NCBI GenBank assembly: GCA_023144075.1
Contig: JAGLGJ010000057.1
Coordinates: forward strand, 1-6,867
DNA from: Candidatus Bathyarchaeota archaeon
GTDB taxonomy: Archaea > Thermoproteota > Bathyarchaeia > 40CM-2-53-6 > RBG-13-38-9
Direction: 5' to 3'
DNA: 6,867 nucleotides
Position 1 is the first letter of the stretch. Every line of letters begins with the position of its first letter. The translations under genes and the position numbers were made by a program. Shown one piece after another: positions 1 through 5,621 of this stretch. The notes beneath the pieces are model-generated. The model ran no database searches, had not been told where the DNA came from, and was given only the letters and a program-made list of their open reading frames with translations.

Positions 1-1
1 T

Positions 2-1408
2 CAATACACATGGGGACCCACCCCAAAATATCAAGGAACCCCTGACGGCACGATAGGAGCCACAATAACTATAACGGCACCATCACAACCTGGCGACTGG
101 TGCATCCAAGCACTTCTCGAATATGCGGTAAAGATTGGTTCAAAATTTACGTTGGCAAATCAAACTGGATTCTGTGTCTCAGTTATTAAAAAAGAGATCA
201 CCCCAACACCAACTCCTACACCGACTCCGACACCAACTCTGCCCGCTTTTGAGGTTGAGACTGATTGGGCTGTCGGTCGTGTCTGGATGGATCCTGAACA
301 TCATAGTCCAATCTCCCCAATCCCCTACATAAGCGAAGGTGAAGGAGCAACATATCATGCGATGATCTATCTGAGGAGCTTTCATGTTATACCTGAAGAG
401 TATATGGAATCAGTACGTCCTTCCATTACTGTTCAAGTTTCCTTTCTGATGGATGGTACAGTGAGAAATGATCTTTTCCCATCACAGACTCTTGATATAA
501 GGGTTGGAACAGCAGGTCAAGAAGTATCAACAAGAAGTGTAGCTGGAAGTGATGGAGGGCGAATGCATACTTTTGGCTTCAGAGTCGTCTCATCTTTTAT
601 AGACCCACAACCAGCAAACAATGAGAACACCACACAATTCATGATTGCTGGGCTTCCAAGCGCGACAATAATATCTGTGAACGCACCCAACACTACAGTC
701 GTCAGCACACCTCTGAACATAAGCATCAATTTACAATGGACTGCAGCCTTCGGGGCTGACTTGAGAGTTCTACTAATTGATCTTGATGGTGCATCATTCA
801 GTACCAACATGACACGCGAGAAGGCTATAGGTGGAGCCGCTATCGGTGATGTCGTATCATTCGCAGTTACAGCTCCTTCAAGTCCAATGGAATGGAATCT
901 CAGGGCTGAAGCTTGGACAAGGGCAGAAGGTTCAACAGAATGGCGCCATGACAGCTCAGGATGGTCGCGAGATTTCACAATCACTGTTACTGAATCAGTC
1001 TATAGCGCCAGAGTTACTGGTGTAGGAGGTCCAGGCAGAGTTCTTCCTAGAAGTGGATTCAGCATATCACCTGTAATTAGCTATAACTTCTCGGACCCTA
1101 CAACGATTCATTTGTCTGTAGGAAACATGACTATTACAGAGACTATTGAGGGCGTAGGAACTGAGAGTTATACTCTGAATATGACCTCCCCAGATGTAGA
1201 GGGACCCTTAGAAATTAGAGTACAAGTTGAGTATGAGAAAGAAGGCTCATGGCAACATGATGATGAACAATGGTATAAGACCCTCATAGTCAACGTTTCT
1301 TCAGAAAGAGCAGCTGGTCCTCTTCCAGACTGGTGGTATGAACAGATAGAGAAACCTTTCAACGAGATAATAATAGATCCAATTACAGACTTCTTATTCG
1401 GCCCCTAG
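2..1408 (+). CDS. Secreted surface protein with Thr-Pro linker and Ig-like repeats (5' truncated)
   Basis: The reading frame is open from the first complete codon at base 2 to the TAG at 1406-1408, giving 468 visible residues, so the gene begins upstream of the window. The TTG at 152 is in frame but lies inside a domain and is not the start. No family is recognised. The visible part starts with a beta-rich stretch, then a (Thr-Pro)6-Thr linker (200-238), then beta-strand-rich sequence to the end. Three diverged copies of one module ending are visible (bases 47-184, 842-990, 1151-1297). There are nine N-X-S/T sequons (for example NTT twice, NMT three times, NIS, NFS, NVS), typical of glycosylated archaeal envelope proteins. 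No C-terminal membrane anchor is seen; the tail is acidic and aromatic (PDWWYEQIEKPFNE). A signal peptide would lie outside the window. Extracellular location is inferred from composition. The gene is convergent with isocitrate dehydrogenase, 46 bases away. Confidence 0.8.
   Translation, partial: QYTWGPTPKYQGTPDGTIGATITITAPSQPGDWCIQALLEYAVKIGSKFTLANQTGFCVSVIKKEITPTPTPTPTPTPTLPAFEVETDWAVGRVWMDPEHHSPISPIPYISEGEGATYHAMIYLRSFHVIPEEYMESVRPSITVQVSFLMDGTVRNDLFPSQTLDIRVGTAGQEVSTRSVAGSDGGRMHTFGFRVVSSFIDPQPANNENTTQFMIAGLPSATIISVNAPNTTVVSTPLNISINLQWTAAFGADLRVLLIDLDGASFSTNMTREKAIGGAAIGDVVSFAVTAPSSPMEWNLRAEAWTRAEGSTEWRHDSSGWSRDFTITVTESVYSARVTGVGGPGRVLPRSGFSISPVISYNFSDPTTIHLSVGNMTITETIEGVGTESYTLNMTSPDVEGPLEIRVQVEYEKEGSWQHDDEQWYKTLIVNVSSERAAGPLPDWWYEQIEKPFNEIIIDPITDFLFGP
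200..238 (+). repeat. (Thr-Pro)n linker-encoding repeat
   Basis: Thirteen consecutive codons alternate Thr and Pro, (TP)6-T, joining the N-terminal beta domain to the following domain. Codons vary (cca, cct, ccg; aca, act, acc), so the repeat is kept at protein level rather than being a fresh DNA slippage tract. TP-rich stretches are common flexible, often O-glycosylated linkers between domains of secreted archaeal proteins. Confidence 0.85.
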
Positions 1409-1410
1409 CA

Positions 1411-1444
1411 ACGAATTTAAATTTCGATTTCTTTCATCCTTTCT
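1411..1444 (+). terminator. T-rich stop region between convergent genes
   Basis: The 46 bases between the two convergent stop codons hold the palindrome AATTTAAATT followed on the plus strand by a pyrimidine-rich tract with repeated T runs (atttcgatttctttc). Archaeal RNA polymerase terminates at T-rich tracts without needing a GC hairpin, so this fits a terminator for the surface protein gene. On the minus strand the T content is much lower, so a stop for the opposite gene is not evident. Confidence 0.4.
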
Positions 1445-1454
1445 AGAGTGAAGT

Positions 1455-2732
1455 CTATACTGCTTTCATATTTTCAATCACAGCATCAGCAAACTTGGAT
1501 GTACCAATCGGTTGGATACCTTCAAGTTGTCTTGCTAGATCATATGTGACTTTTCTCTGACTCACAGTTTTCTCTAAAGCTTTCTCAACAGTGTCAGCTG
1601 CTTCTTTCCAGCCTATATGTCTGAATAACATGACTCCGGATAATATCGCAGAGGTCGGGTTTACCTTGTCTTGATTTGCATATGAAGGAGCTGTACCGTG
1701 AGTTGGTTCGAATAATGCAATGTTTGTCTCGTAGTTTATGTTGGCTCCAGGCGCAAGTCCGAGTCCACCACCCATAGCAGCAGCCAAATCAGAAATATAG
1801 TCTCCATTTAGATTCGGAAGTGCGAGAACATCATACTGTTTTGTCCTGAGTAAGAGTTGTTGGAACATACTGTCAGCTAATCTATCCTTTACTAGTATCT
1901 TCCCTTGTGGCATTGTTCCTTTGTAGGGTCCATCAGGCTTGAATAATTCGGTCTCAGTAACTATTTTGTCTTTGAATTCTTTGTTGGCGACTTCGTATGC
2001 CCATCTCATGAAGGCGCCTTCGGTAAATTTCATTATGTTTCCTTTGTGAACTATGGTAACGCTTTTTCGATTGTTCTTGATTGCATAGTTTATTGCTGCT
2101 CTGACTAGTCTTTTGGTTGCGTATTCGCTTATTGGTTTTATTCCTACTCCTGAGTCTATTCTGACGTTGGTATTCATTTTGTTATTGAGGAATTCGATTA
2201 GTTTCTTTGCTTCTTCTGAACCTTCCTCAAATTCTATTCCTGAGTACACGTCTTCTGTGTTCTCCCTGAAGATCACGATGTCAAGCTCTTCAGGATTCTT
2301 GAGTTTACTGGGTGCTGTTGGTAGATATTTCACTGGTCTAACGCATGCGTAGAGATCAAGTTTCTGTCTTAAGGTGACATTAAGGCTCCTGAATCCTCCA
2401 GCTATTGGAGTTGTTAAAGGTCCCTTTAAGGCAACTGTATGTTCCTTTATCTTTTTGAGTGTCTCTTCAGGAAGGTATTCACTATATTTCTTTTGAGCTT
2501 TTTCACCAGCTAAAACTTCAAGCCAGACAATCTTTTTCTGCGGTCCGTAAGCTTTCTCTACGGCACCATCAAGAACTCTTTTTGTCGCTTTAATAACGTC
2601 GGGGCCTATTCCGTCTCCTTCAATGTAGGGTATTATCGGCCTTTCGGGAACATTCAATATTCCATCCATATTTTCTATCTTAGACCCGATATCCTTCGAT
2701 TTCTCGTTCTGCATTTTTATCTGTGAACTCAT
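1455..2732 (-). CDS. icd: Isocitrate dehydrogenase (NADP-type)
   Basis: Oxidatively decarboxylates isocitrate to 2-oxoglutarate in the cytoplasm. The sequence follows the bacterial Icd family end to end. Counting from the furthest upstream ATG at 2756, the signature residues align with E. coli as follows: substrate site S124 (S113), R130, R140 and R164 (R119, R129, R153), Y171 (Y160), K238 (K230), metal ligands D319 and D323 (D307, D311), and the HGTAP loop at 353-357. Of the NADP-contacting residues, Y359, Y405 and R409 (E. coli Y345, Y391, R395) are kept but Lys344 is Ser358. NADP use is therefore likely but not proven. Start: the ATG at 2756 would give 433 aa, but a TATA-like box at 2771-2777 predicts transcription from about 2748, downstream of that ATG. 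The next ATG (2732, 425 aa) also matches the family's N-terminal length better. ATG at 2714 is a further alternative. No strong ribosome binding site precedes any of them. Confidence 0.95.
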   Translation of the reverse strand: MSSQIKMQNEKSKDIGSKIENMDGILNVPERPIIPYIEGDGIGPDVIKATKRVLDGAVEKAYGPQKKIVWLEVLAGEKAQKKYSEYLPEETLKKIKEHTVALKGPLTTPIAGGFRSLNVTLRQKLDLYACVRPVKYLPTAPSKLKNPEELDIVIFRENTEDVYSGIEFEEGSEEAKKLIEFLNNKMNTNVRIDSGVGIKPISEYATKRLVRAAINYAIKNNRKSVTIVHKGNIMKFTEGAFMRWAYEVANKEFKDKIVTETELFKPDGPYKGTMPQGKILVKDRLADSMFQQLLLRTKQYDVLALPNLNGDYISDLAAAMGGGLGLAPGANINYETNIALFEPTHGTAPSYANQDKVNPTSAILSGVMLFRHIGWKEAADTVEKALEKTVSQRKVTYDLARQLEGIQPIGTSKFADAVIENMKAV

Positions 2733-2770
2733 TTGTAACTCAGCGTGCGCTATCATTCGAATTCATTCGG

Positions 2771-2777
2771 TATATAG
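2771..2777 (-). promoter_or_regulatory. TATA-like box for isocitrate dehydrogenase
   Basis: On the minus strand the short gap between the reductase stop and the dehydrogenase contains AACTATATACC. An archaeal TATA box lies about 25-27 bases before the transcript start, which puts the start near 2748. This argues that the dehydrogenase has its own promoter and that translation begins at 2732 rather than 2756. Based on motif and spacing only. Confidence 0.45.
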
Positions 2778-2799
2778 TTCTTGTCTTGGTATCCATTGT

Positions 2800-4128
2800 T
2801 CAATATAATTTCTTGATCTGTGCTCTCCATTCAGGGAATTGCTCGATTGACGGATAGTTGAAGTAATGGTTCTTCAATCTATGCATCTTTTTTGAAACAT
2901 CTCTAAGTTTGATCAAGAAATCAAGTCGTCTGATGTTTCTGAAGGCTCTCTCCGCCTTATCACCAATACTAAGTTTTAGATCGCCATCCACACTGGCTCT
3001 TAGAACATCACTTTCTTTAACAAGTTTATTCTTCATTCCATAATTCAATTCATCATCTGTAATTTCTTGGAGGAAGATTCTGAATATGTCTAGACCAGCC
3101 TGTTTGGCTCCATATCCTTTCATATAATCTGCATTGTATTGCCATAGTCCTTTTCTACTCACATCATCTCGCATTATTGCATCTGAGGATATCTCTCCAG
3201 CAAGTTTACCGGCGAACATTGAAGGTCCAATTCCGCCCCCATGTATTGGATTAACCATACACGCTGCATCACCAATAATCATTAACCCATTTTCAACAAA
3301 ACAGTCCAGAGGCCGTCGAGTTGGCACGTATCCTCCTCCCGCATGAAGAAGTTTGGAATCCTTAAGAAAGGGCAATTGTAAAACATGATTATAGAGTTGA
3401 GTCTTAGGATGTGGGCCTTTCATACTTGCTTGAATGCCTACTCCAACATTTACTTTTCCTCCATCTCTTGGGAACACCCAGAAATATCCTGCAGGTGACA
3501 CAGATTGACTGAGATATATCTGACAATATCCTTGTTCCAGCTCAACGTTACCCCGAATCTCCCTATGACATACCATGAAATCTCGCTTTGATACCTCCCT
3601 CTCAACAACAAATCCTTCTGGGAGTCTGTTTTTAATGGCAGCCGCAATACCTGTTGCATCGATGGTGACCTTGGCATGGAAGTCATCCTTCCGTCCACTC
3701 TTCAAATTCTTAGCCGTTACGCCTCTTACATATCCCTGTTCCGTTAGAGGCTCGATAACAAGCATGGAATCTTGAAATTCGGCACCACTCTCAATTGCAG
3801 ATTTCAATAATCTTTGGCCAAAACGAAATCGATCGACTATAGATCCAGACATACCTCGACCTTCCATTTTGAAGGTGATCGACTGATCAGGTGAAATTAC
3901 TTTTACTCCTTTAACTTCTGAATTGAAATCTAGACCCTTCGATGGCGCTGAAATTTCTAGTTTATTAAAATGATGCCCCGCAATAGCATCACCACACACC
4001 TTGTCTCCAATCTTAGCTTCTGGTTTGCAATCCATCAAACCAACTTTCAATCCCGCTTTGGCAGCGGTATAAGCTGTTAAGCATCCACCACTTCCGGCGC
4101 CGATCACTAAAAGATCAAATTTTTCCAT
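2800..4128 (-). CDS. Geranylgeranyl reductase family FAD-dependent oxidoreductase
   Basis: A 442-residue flavoprotein of the geranylgeranyl reductase family, which in Archaea saturates the double bonds of geranylgeranyl chains of membrane ether lipids, likely at the membrane surface. Seen in order: an N-terminal dinucleotide-binding motif GAGSGG (10-15) after a hydrophobic strand; the family's KIGDKVCGDA segment (39-48) with the conserved Cys45; a DATG motif (157-160); the YFWVFP signature (215-220) of substrate-binding residues; a second FAD motif GDAACMVNP (286-294) followed by HGGGIG (296-301); and a basic C-terminal region. Length fits the family. The substrate (phospholipid, geranylgeranyl diphosphate or a quinone side chain) cannot be settled from sequence. 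The ATG at 4128 has no Shine-Dalgarno sequence; an AT-rich TTAGATATT at about 4150-4158 is placed so that the mRNA could be leaderless. It lies 43-67 bases upstream of the dehydrogenase, depending on that gene's start, without an obvious shared function. Confidence 0.9.
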   Translation of the reverse strand: MEKFDLLVIGAGSGGCLTAYTAAKAGLKVGLMDCKPEAKIGDKVCGDAIAGHHFNKLEISAPSKGLDFNSEVKGVKVISPDQSITFKMEGRGMSGSIVDRFRFGQRLLKSAIESGAEFQDSMLVIEPLTEQGYVRGVTAKNLKSGRKDDFHAKVTIDATGIAAAIKNRLPEGFVVEREVSKRDFMVCHREIRGNVELEQGYCQIYLSQSVSPAGYFWVFPRDGGKVNVGVGIQASMKGPHPKTQLYNHVLQLPFLKDSKLLHAGGGYVPTRRPLDCFVENGLMIIGDAACMVNPIHGGGIGPSMFAGKLAGEISSDAIMRDDVSRKGLWQYNADYMKGYGAKQAGLDIFRIFLQEITDDELNYGMKNKLVKESDVLRASVDGDLKLSIGDKAERAFRNIRRLDFLIKLRDVSKKMHRLKNHYFNYPSIEQFPEWRAQIKKLY

Positions 4129-4221
4129 CTTGAATACACTCTACTGCAAATATCTAACTTAAGATTTGTATCATCTATACATCCTTGAAACCTAAATGCG
4201 TCTGTATCCGAAGTAATAACT

Positions 4222-4860
4222 TTACTGTTTCAGACGCAGGAAACTATTGAGTATCTCTATTGCAACAGGTCCTCTAACTACATTACCTCTTATTGATTTG
4301 TCCGAGAAGTGAGGTGTTGAATGAAAAACAGGATCAGGCTCTATATGCGGGAGTGATACAATATTTTCATCTTCAATTTTAAAAACGTCAACATGTACTC
4401 TACAGACCCAGCGATTATATCTTCGAAGTTCGGGATACTCTTTCTTGAGATTGAAGGGAAAGCCTATTGGGCAGGAGACAGTTGGTCCAGGATGCCCAAA
4501 TGGATCATCGACCATGTTTCGAGTCTCGAATCCGTTAGATTCATAGAGCTTGACAATATCATCTACTGATTTCATTTTATGGTCTAGATACTGATCTGGT
4601 TTAATCTCAAAGGCTGGATAATAATACGATTCCCTTGTAAGAGAATCCTGATATGTAGCGGAGAGATAATACTGTTCAACTTCTGATTTCGTTGGTACAT
4701 ATGTCCAATCTACAGGTTGAGTTTGAATATGCTCTATTCTAGAATAAGGCTCTGACATCTCTTTATCCTCATTTAACATCATTAACTTGGATACAAACTT
4801 GTTGCTTGAACATTCATCAAAGTGATTACGAAGAAATTTGATTACCATTAATCCAAACAT
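4222..4860 (-). CDS. Hypothetical protein
   Basis: No family recognised. From the ATG at 4860 the product is 212 residues. The body is soluble-looking, rich in Tyr, Pro and charged residues, with a short Cys-containing stretch around PTVSCPIGFPFN and WVCRVHVDVFKIED suggestive of beta strands, and a C-terminal helix-like tail (AIEILNSFLRLKQ). The start is uncertain. A TTG at 4893 would add LLLTVFCMF-like residues and create a potential membrane segment, but these codons overlap a T-rich, promoter-like stretch. The ATG at 4860 sits about 10 bases after the transcript start expected from AATTTTATT near 4893-4901. An ATG at 4758 is preceded by GAGG at good ribosome-binding spacing and would give a 178-residue soluble protein. 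It is transcribed in the same direction as the reductase, 93 bases upstream of it. Confidence 0.7.
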   Translation of the reverse strand: MFGLMVIKFLRNHFDECSSNKFVSKLMMLNEDKEMSEPYSRIEHIQTQPVDWTYVPTKSEVEQYYLSATYQDSLTRESYYYPAFEIKPDQYLDHKMKSVDDIVKLYESNGFETRNMVDDPFGHPGPTVSCPIGFPFNLKKEYPELRRYNRWVCRVHVDVFKIEDENIVSLPHIEPDPVFHSTPHFSDKSIRGNVVRGPVAIEILNSFLRLKQ

Positions 4861-4934
4861 ACAAAAAACAGTTAACAGCAAAAAACCTTGCAATAAAATT
4901 AGGGATTAGAACGCGGGTGATGTTAATAGCGCCC

Positions 4935-4966
4935 ATCGCCAGGAAAAAGCTCGACACTCTTTCCTT
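4935..4966 (-). other. tRNA-Asp intron at 68/69 (32 nt)
   Basis: Splits the 3' acceptor strand into CCT and GGGC. Bulge-helix-bulge: central helix CGCC (4972-4969) with GGCG (4940-4937); bulges CT|A and AT|G; outer helix CC with GG; inner stem of nine pairs between AGGAAAGAG and CTTTTTCCT. The central and outer helices use the 3' strand of the T stem, so they exclude the cloverleaf until splicing. Confidence 0.9.
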
Positions 4967-4986
4967 AGGGCGGGATTTGAACCCGC

Positions 4987-5007
4987 GTTATGTCCCTCCG
5001 ATTGGAA
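4987..5007 (-). other. tRNA-Asp intron at 48/49 (21 nt)
   Basis: Lies between the variable loop and the T stem. Central helix TATG (5013-5010) pairs with CATA (4992-4989); bulges AC|T and AC|G; outer helix CCCG (5017-5014) with CGGG (4985-4982); inner helix TCC with GGA. This is the most complete of the four folds, with every helix position paired. Confidence 0.92.
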
Positions 5008-5030
5008 GTCATACGGGTGACAGCCGTACA

Positions 5031-5049
5031 CTCCAGACTTTTTCAGGCT
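5031..5049 (-). other. tRNA-Asp intron at 24/25 (19 nt)
   Basis: Interrupts the 3' strand of the D stem. Central helix CCAG (5055-5052) pairs with CTGG (5036-5033); bulges TA|A and AG|T; outer pairs C-G and G-T. The inner helix is weak (G-T, C-G), so this fold is the least supported, but removal restores the D stem exactly. Confidence 0.85.
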
Positions 5050-5072
5050 TACTGGGCCAGACTATACTACCT

Positions 5073-5093
5073 TTATGCATCCTTGTTCTGATT
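5073..5093 (-). other. tRNA-Asp intron at 4/5 (21 nt)
   Basis: Interrupts the 5' acceptor strand after only four mature bases. Central helix GTGC (5099-5096) pairs with GCAT (5078-5075); bulges CC|A and AA|A; outer helix CC (5101-5100) with GG (5071-5070); inner helix ATC with GAT. Four of the bases used (5101-5098) belong to the 5' leader, which must therefore be present during splicing. Confidence 0.9.
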
Positions 5094-5130
5094 GGGCACG
5101 GAATATTCTAACTCAGCCAGCCCGGTCTCT

Positions 5131-5138
5131 CTATACAC
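5131..5138 (-). promoter_or_regulatory. Candidate TATA box for tRNA-Asp
   Basis: GTGTATAG on the minus strand would place the transcript start near 5108, leaving a leader of about 11 nt that still includes the leader bases needed by the 4/5 intron fold. A palindromic CTTTAAAG at 5149-5156 is a competing candidate with a leader of about 30 nt. The 160 bases between the two divergent tRNA genes hold no other feature I can name. Confidence 0.3.
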
Positions 5139-5297
5139 TTTATCGTAACTTTAAAGCCTTTCTCGTTTCATTTTTTCAGATAAAACACTATTAAGATGAT
5201 TCAATACTCATTCGCTGAAAGGTTTTTCTAGGTTATTGAATAGTAGCTGCTAGTAAGCGGGGCCCGTAGCTTAGTCAGGTAGAGCACCGGGCTTTTA

Positions 5298-5312
5298 ACA
5301 AATTTGGAGGCC
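5298..5312 (+). other. tRNA-Lys intron at 37/38 (15 nt)
   Basis: Intron ACAAATTTGGAGGCC at the canonical site. Central helix CTTT (5292-5295) pairs with GAGG (5307-5310) using two wobble pairs; bulges TA|A and CC|A; the outer helix is the anticodon stem itself; the inner stem is only CA with TG. At 15 nt it is close to the smallest intron that can still hold the fold. Confidence 0.88.
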
Positions 5313-5318
5313 ACCCGG

Positions 5319-5349
5319 AAGGAAACAATCTAAATGTTTCCTGGGGTAG
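5319..5349 (+). other. tRNA-Lys intron at the variable loop (about 31 nt, 43/44)
   Basis: Between the anticodon stem and GGTC lies an insert containing an 8-bp hairpin, AGGAAACA with TGTTTCCT. Central helix ACCC (5313-5316) pairs perfectly with GGGT (5344-5347); bulges GG|A and AG|G. One unpaired G separates the central and inner helices, and the outer helix is poor, so boundaries are good to about one base. Removal brings the variable loop to the normal 4-5 nt. Confidence 0.75.
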
Positions 5350-5502
5350 GGTCGCGGGTTCAATTCCCGTCGGGCCCGCCAGATTCTTTTCAAAGGATCA
5401 TTCACGAGAGATGATAGAGAGTCTCATTCCTAGAGCATGTGTAGAACAATAGATAGTGCGTTCTGAACATCTGTAACTTCATGTAAATGAAGAAGTAACC
5501 AA

Positions 5503-5540
5503 GTTTTTATAAGGTGCTTCTACGGTATAGTGTTTTTAAG
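5503..5540 (+). promoter_or_regulatory. Two TATA-like boxes upstream of the zinc-ribbon gene
   Basis: TTTTTATAAGG (about 5504-5513) and TTTTTAAGG (about 5533-5541) form an imperfect direct repeat about 29 bases apart. Either could drive the zinc-ribbon gene, with leaders of roughly 90 or 60 nt, or a short untranslated RNA. A small hairpin CTTCAT-GTAA-ATGAAG (5477-5492) lies just upstream. Nothing else recognisable lies between the tRNA-Lys end and the ribosome binding site at 5606. Confidence 0.35.
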
Positions 5541-5605
5541 GCACAATGGTTTTGTGACAATTCACAATCTTACTGGAATTTGGAAGGATTATTGATCAAG
5601 TGCTG

Positions 5606-5614
5606 GGAGGCGAT
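5606..5614 (+). promoter_or_regulatory. Strong Shine-Dalgarno sequence
   Basis: GGAGGCGAT matches the complement of the archaeal 16S rRNA tail (GGAGGTGAT) at all but one position. It shows that translation of the following gene should begin around 5619-5625, although no ATG, GTG or TTG exists there in the coding frame. Confidence 0.7.
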
Positions 5615-5621
5615 TTAGGAA

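Larger units (their letters stand above)
4930..5097 (-). tRNA. tRNA-Asp(GTC) with four introns
   Basis: The exons on the minus strand are 5097-5094, 5072-5050, 5030-5008, 4986-4967 and 4934-4930 (4, 23, 23, 20 and 5 nt). Joined, they give a 75-nt class I tRNA. Acceptor stem GCCCAGG pairs perfectly with CCTGGGC; T8 A9; D stem GTAT with GTAT, including the G10-T25 wobble also seen in other archaeal tRNA-Asp; D loop with GG; G26; anticodon stem TACGG with CCGTA around loop CTGTCAC (anticodon at 5021-5019); variable loop TGAC; T arm GCGGG-TTCAAAT-CCCGC; discriminator G73, the usual tRNA-Asp base. CCA is not encoded (CTA follows). All four junctions carry bulge-helix-bulge folds with 4-bp central helices. 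Without removal of the introns no acceptor stem or D stem can form. Confidence 0.93.
5260..5381 (+). tRNA. tRNA-Lys(TTT) with two introns
   Basis: Exons 5260-5297, 5313-5318 and 5350-5378, with encoded CCA at 5379-5381. Acceptor GGGCCCG pairs perfectly with CGGGCCC; T8 A9; D arm GCTT-AGTCAGGTA-GAGC; anticodon stem CCGGG with CCCGG; loop CTTTTAA after splicing, anticodon TTT at 5294-5296; T arm GCGGG-TTCAATT-CCCGT with one G-T pair; G73. The middle exon is only six bases, 38-43. The spliced variable loop is GGTC (or AGGTC if the second 5' cut is one base later). Spliced length is 73 nt plus CCA, standard for tRNA-Lys. Confidence 0.93.

Noticed and set aside
152..154. TTG as start of the surface protein
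   Set aside because: The frame continues without a stop to the window edge and the upstream residues complete a beta domain that resembles the later repeats.
135..332. Overlapping plus-strand frame rich in Leu, Arg, His and Gln
   Set aside because: It is the shifted reading of the Thr-Pro repeat; composition is an artefact of the repeat.
517..984. Long minus-strand frame of 155 codons opposite the surface protein
   Set aside because: No ribosome binding site, no recognisable domain, and it lies entirely antisense to a well-supported gene.
4963..5076. tRNA-Asp as a pseudogene because ATAAAGG and CCTAAGG do not pair
   Set aside because: The mismatch disappears when introns at 4/5 and 68/69 are removed, giving a perfect 7-bp stem, and both junctions have BHB folds.
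4917..5111. Plus-strand frame of 64 codons
   Set aside because: It is the complement of the tRNA-Asp gene and its introns.
5110..5126. GGGCTGGCTGAG on the minus strand upstream of tRNA-Asp as a second, class II tRNA start
   Set aside because: No matching 3' acceptor, T arm or anticodon arm can be assigned to it; the GCCCAGG exon at 5097 with its BHB explains the locus fully.
5319..5353. Long variable arm in tRNA-Lys
   Set aside because: Lysine tRNAs are class I with a short variable loop, and a 4-bp BHB central helix pairs ACCC with GGGT exactly at the ends of the insert.
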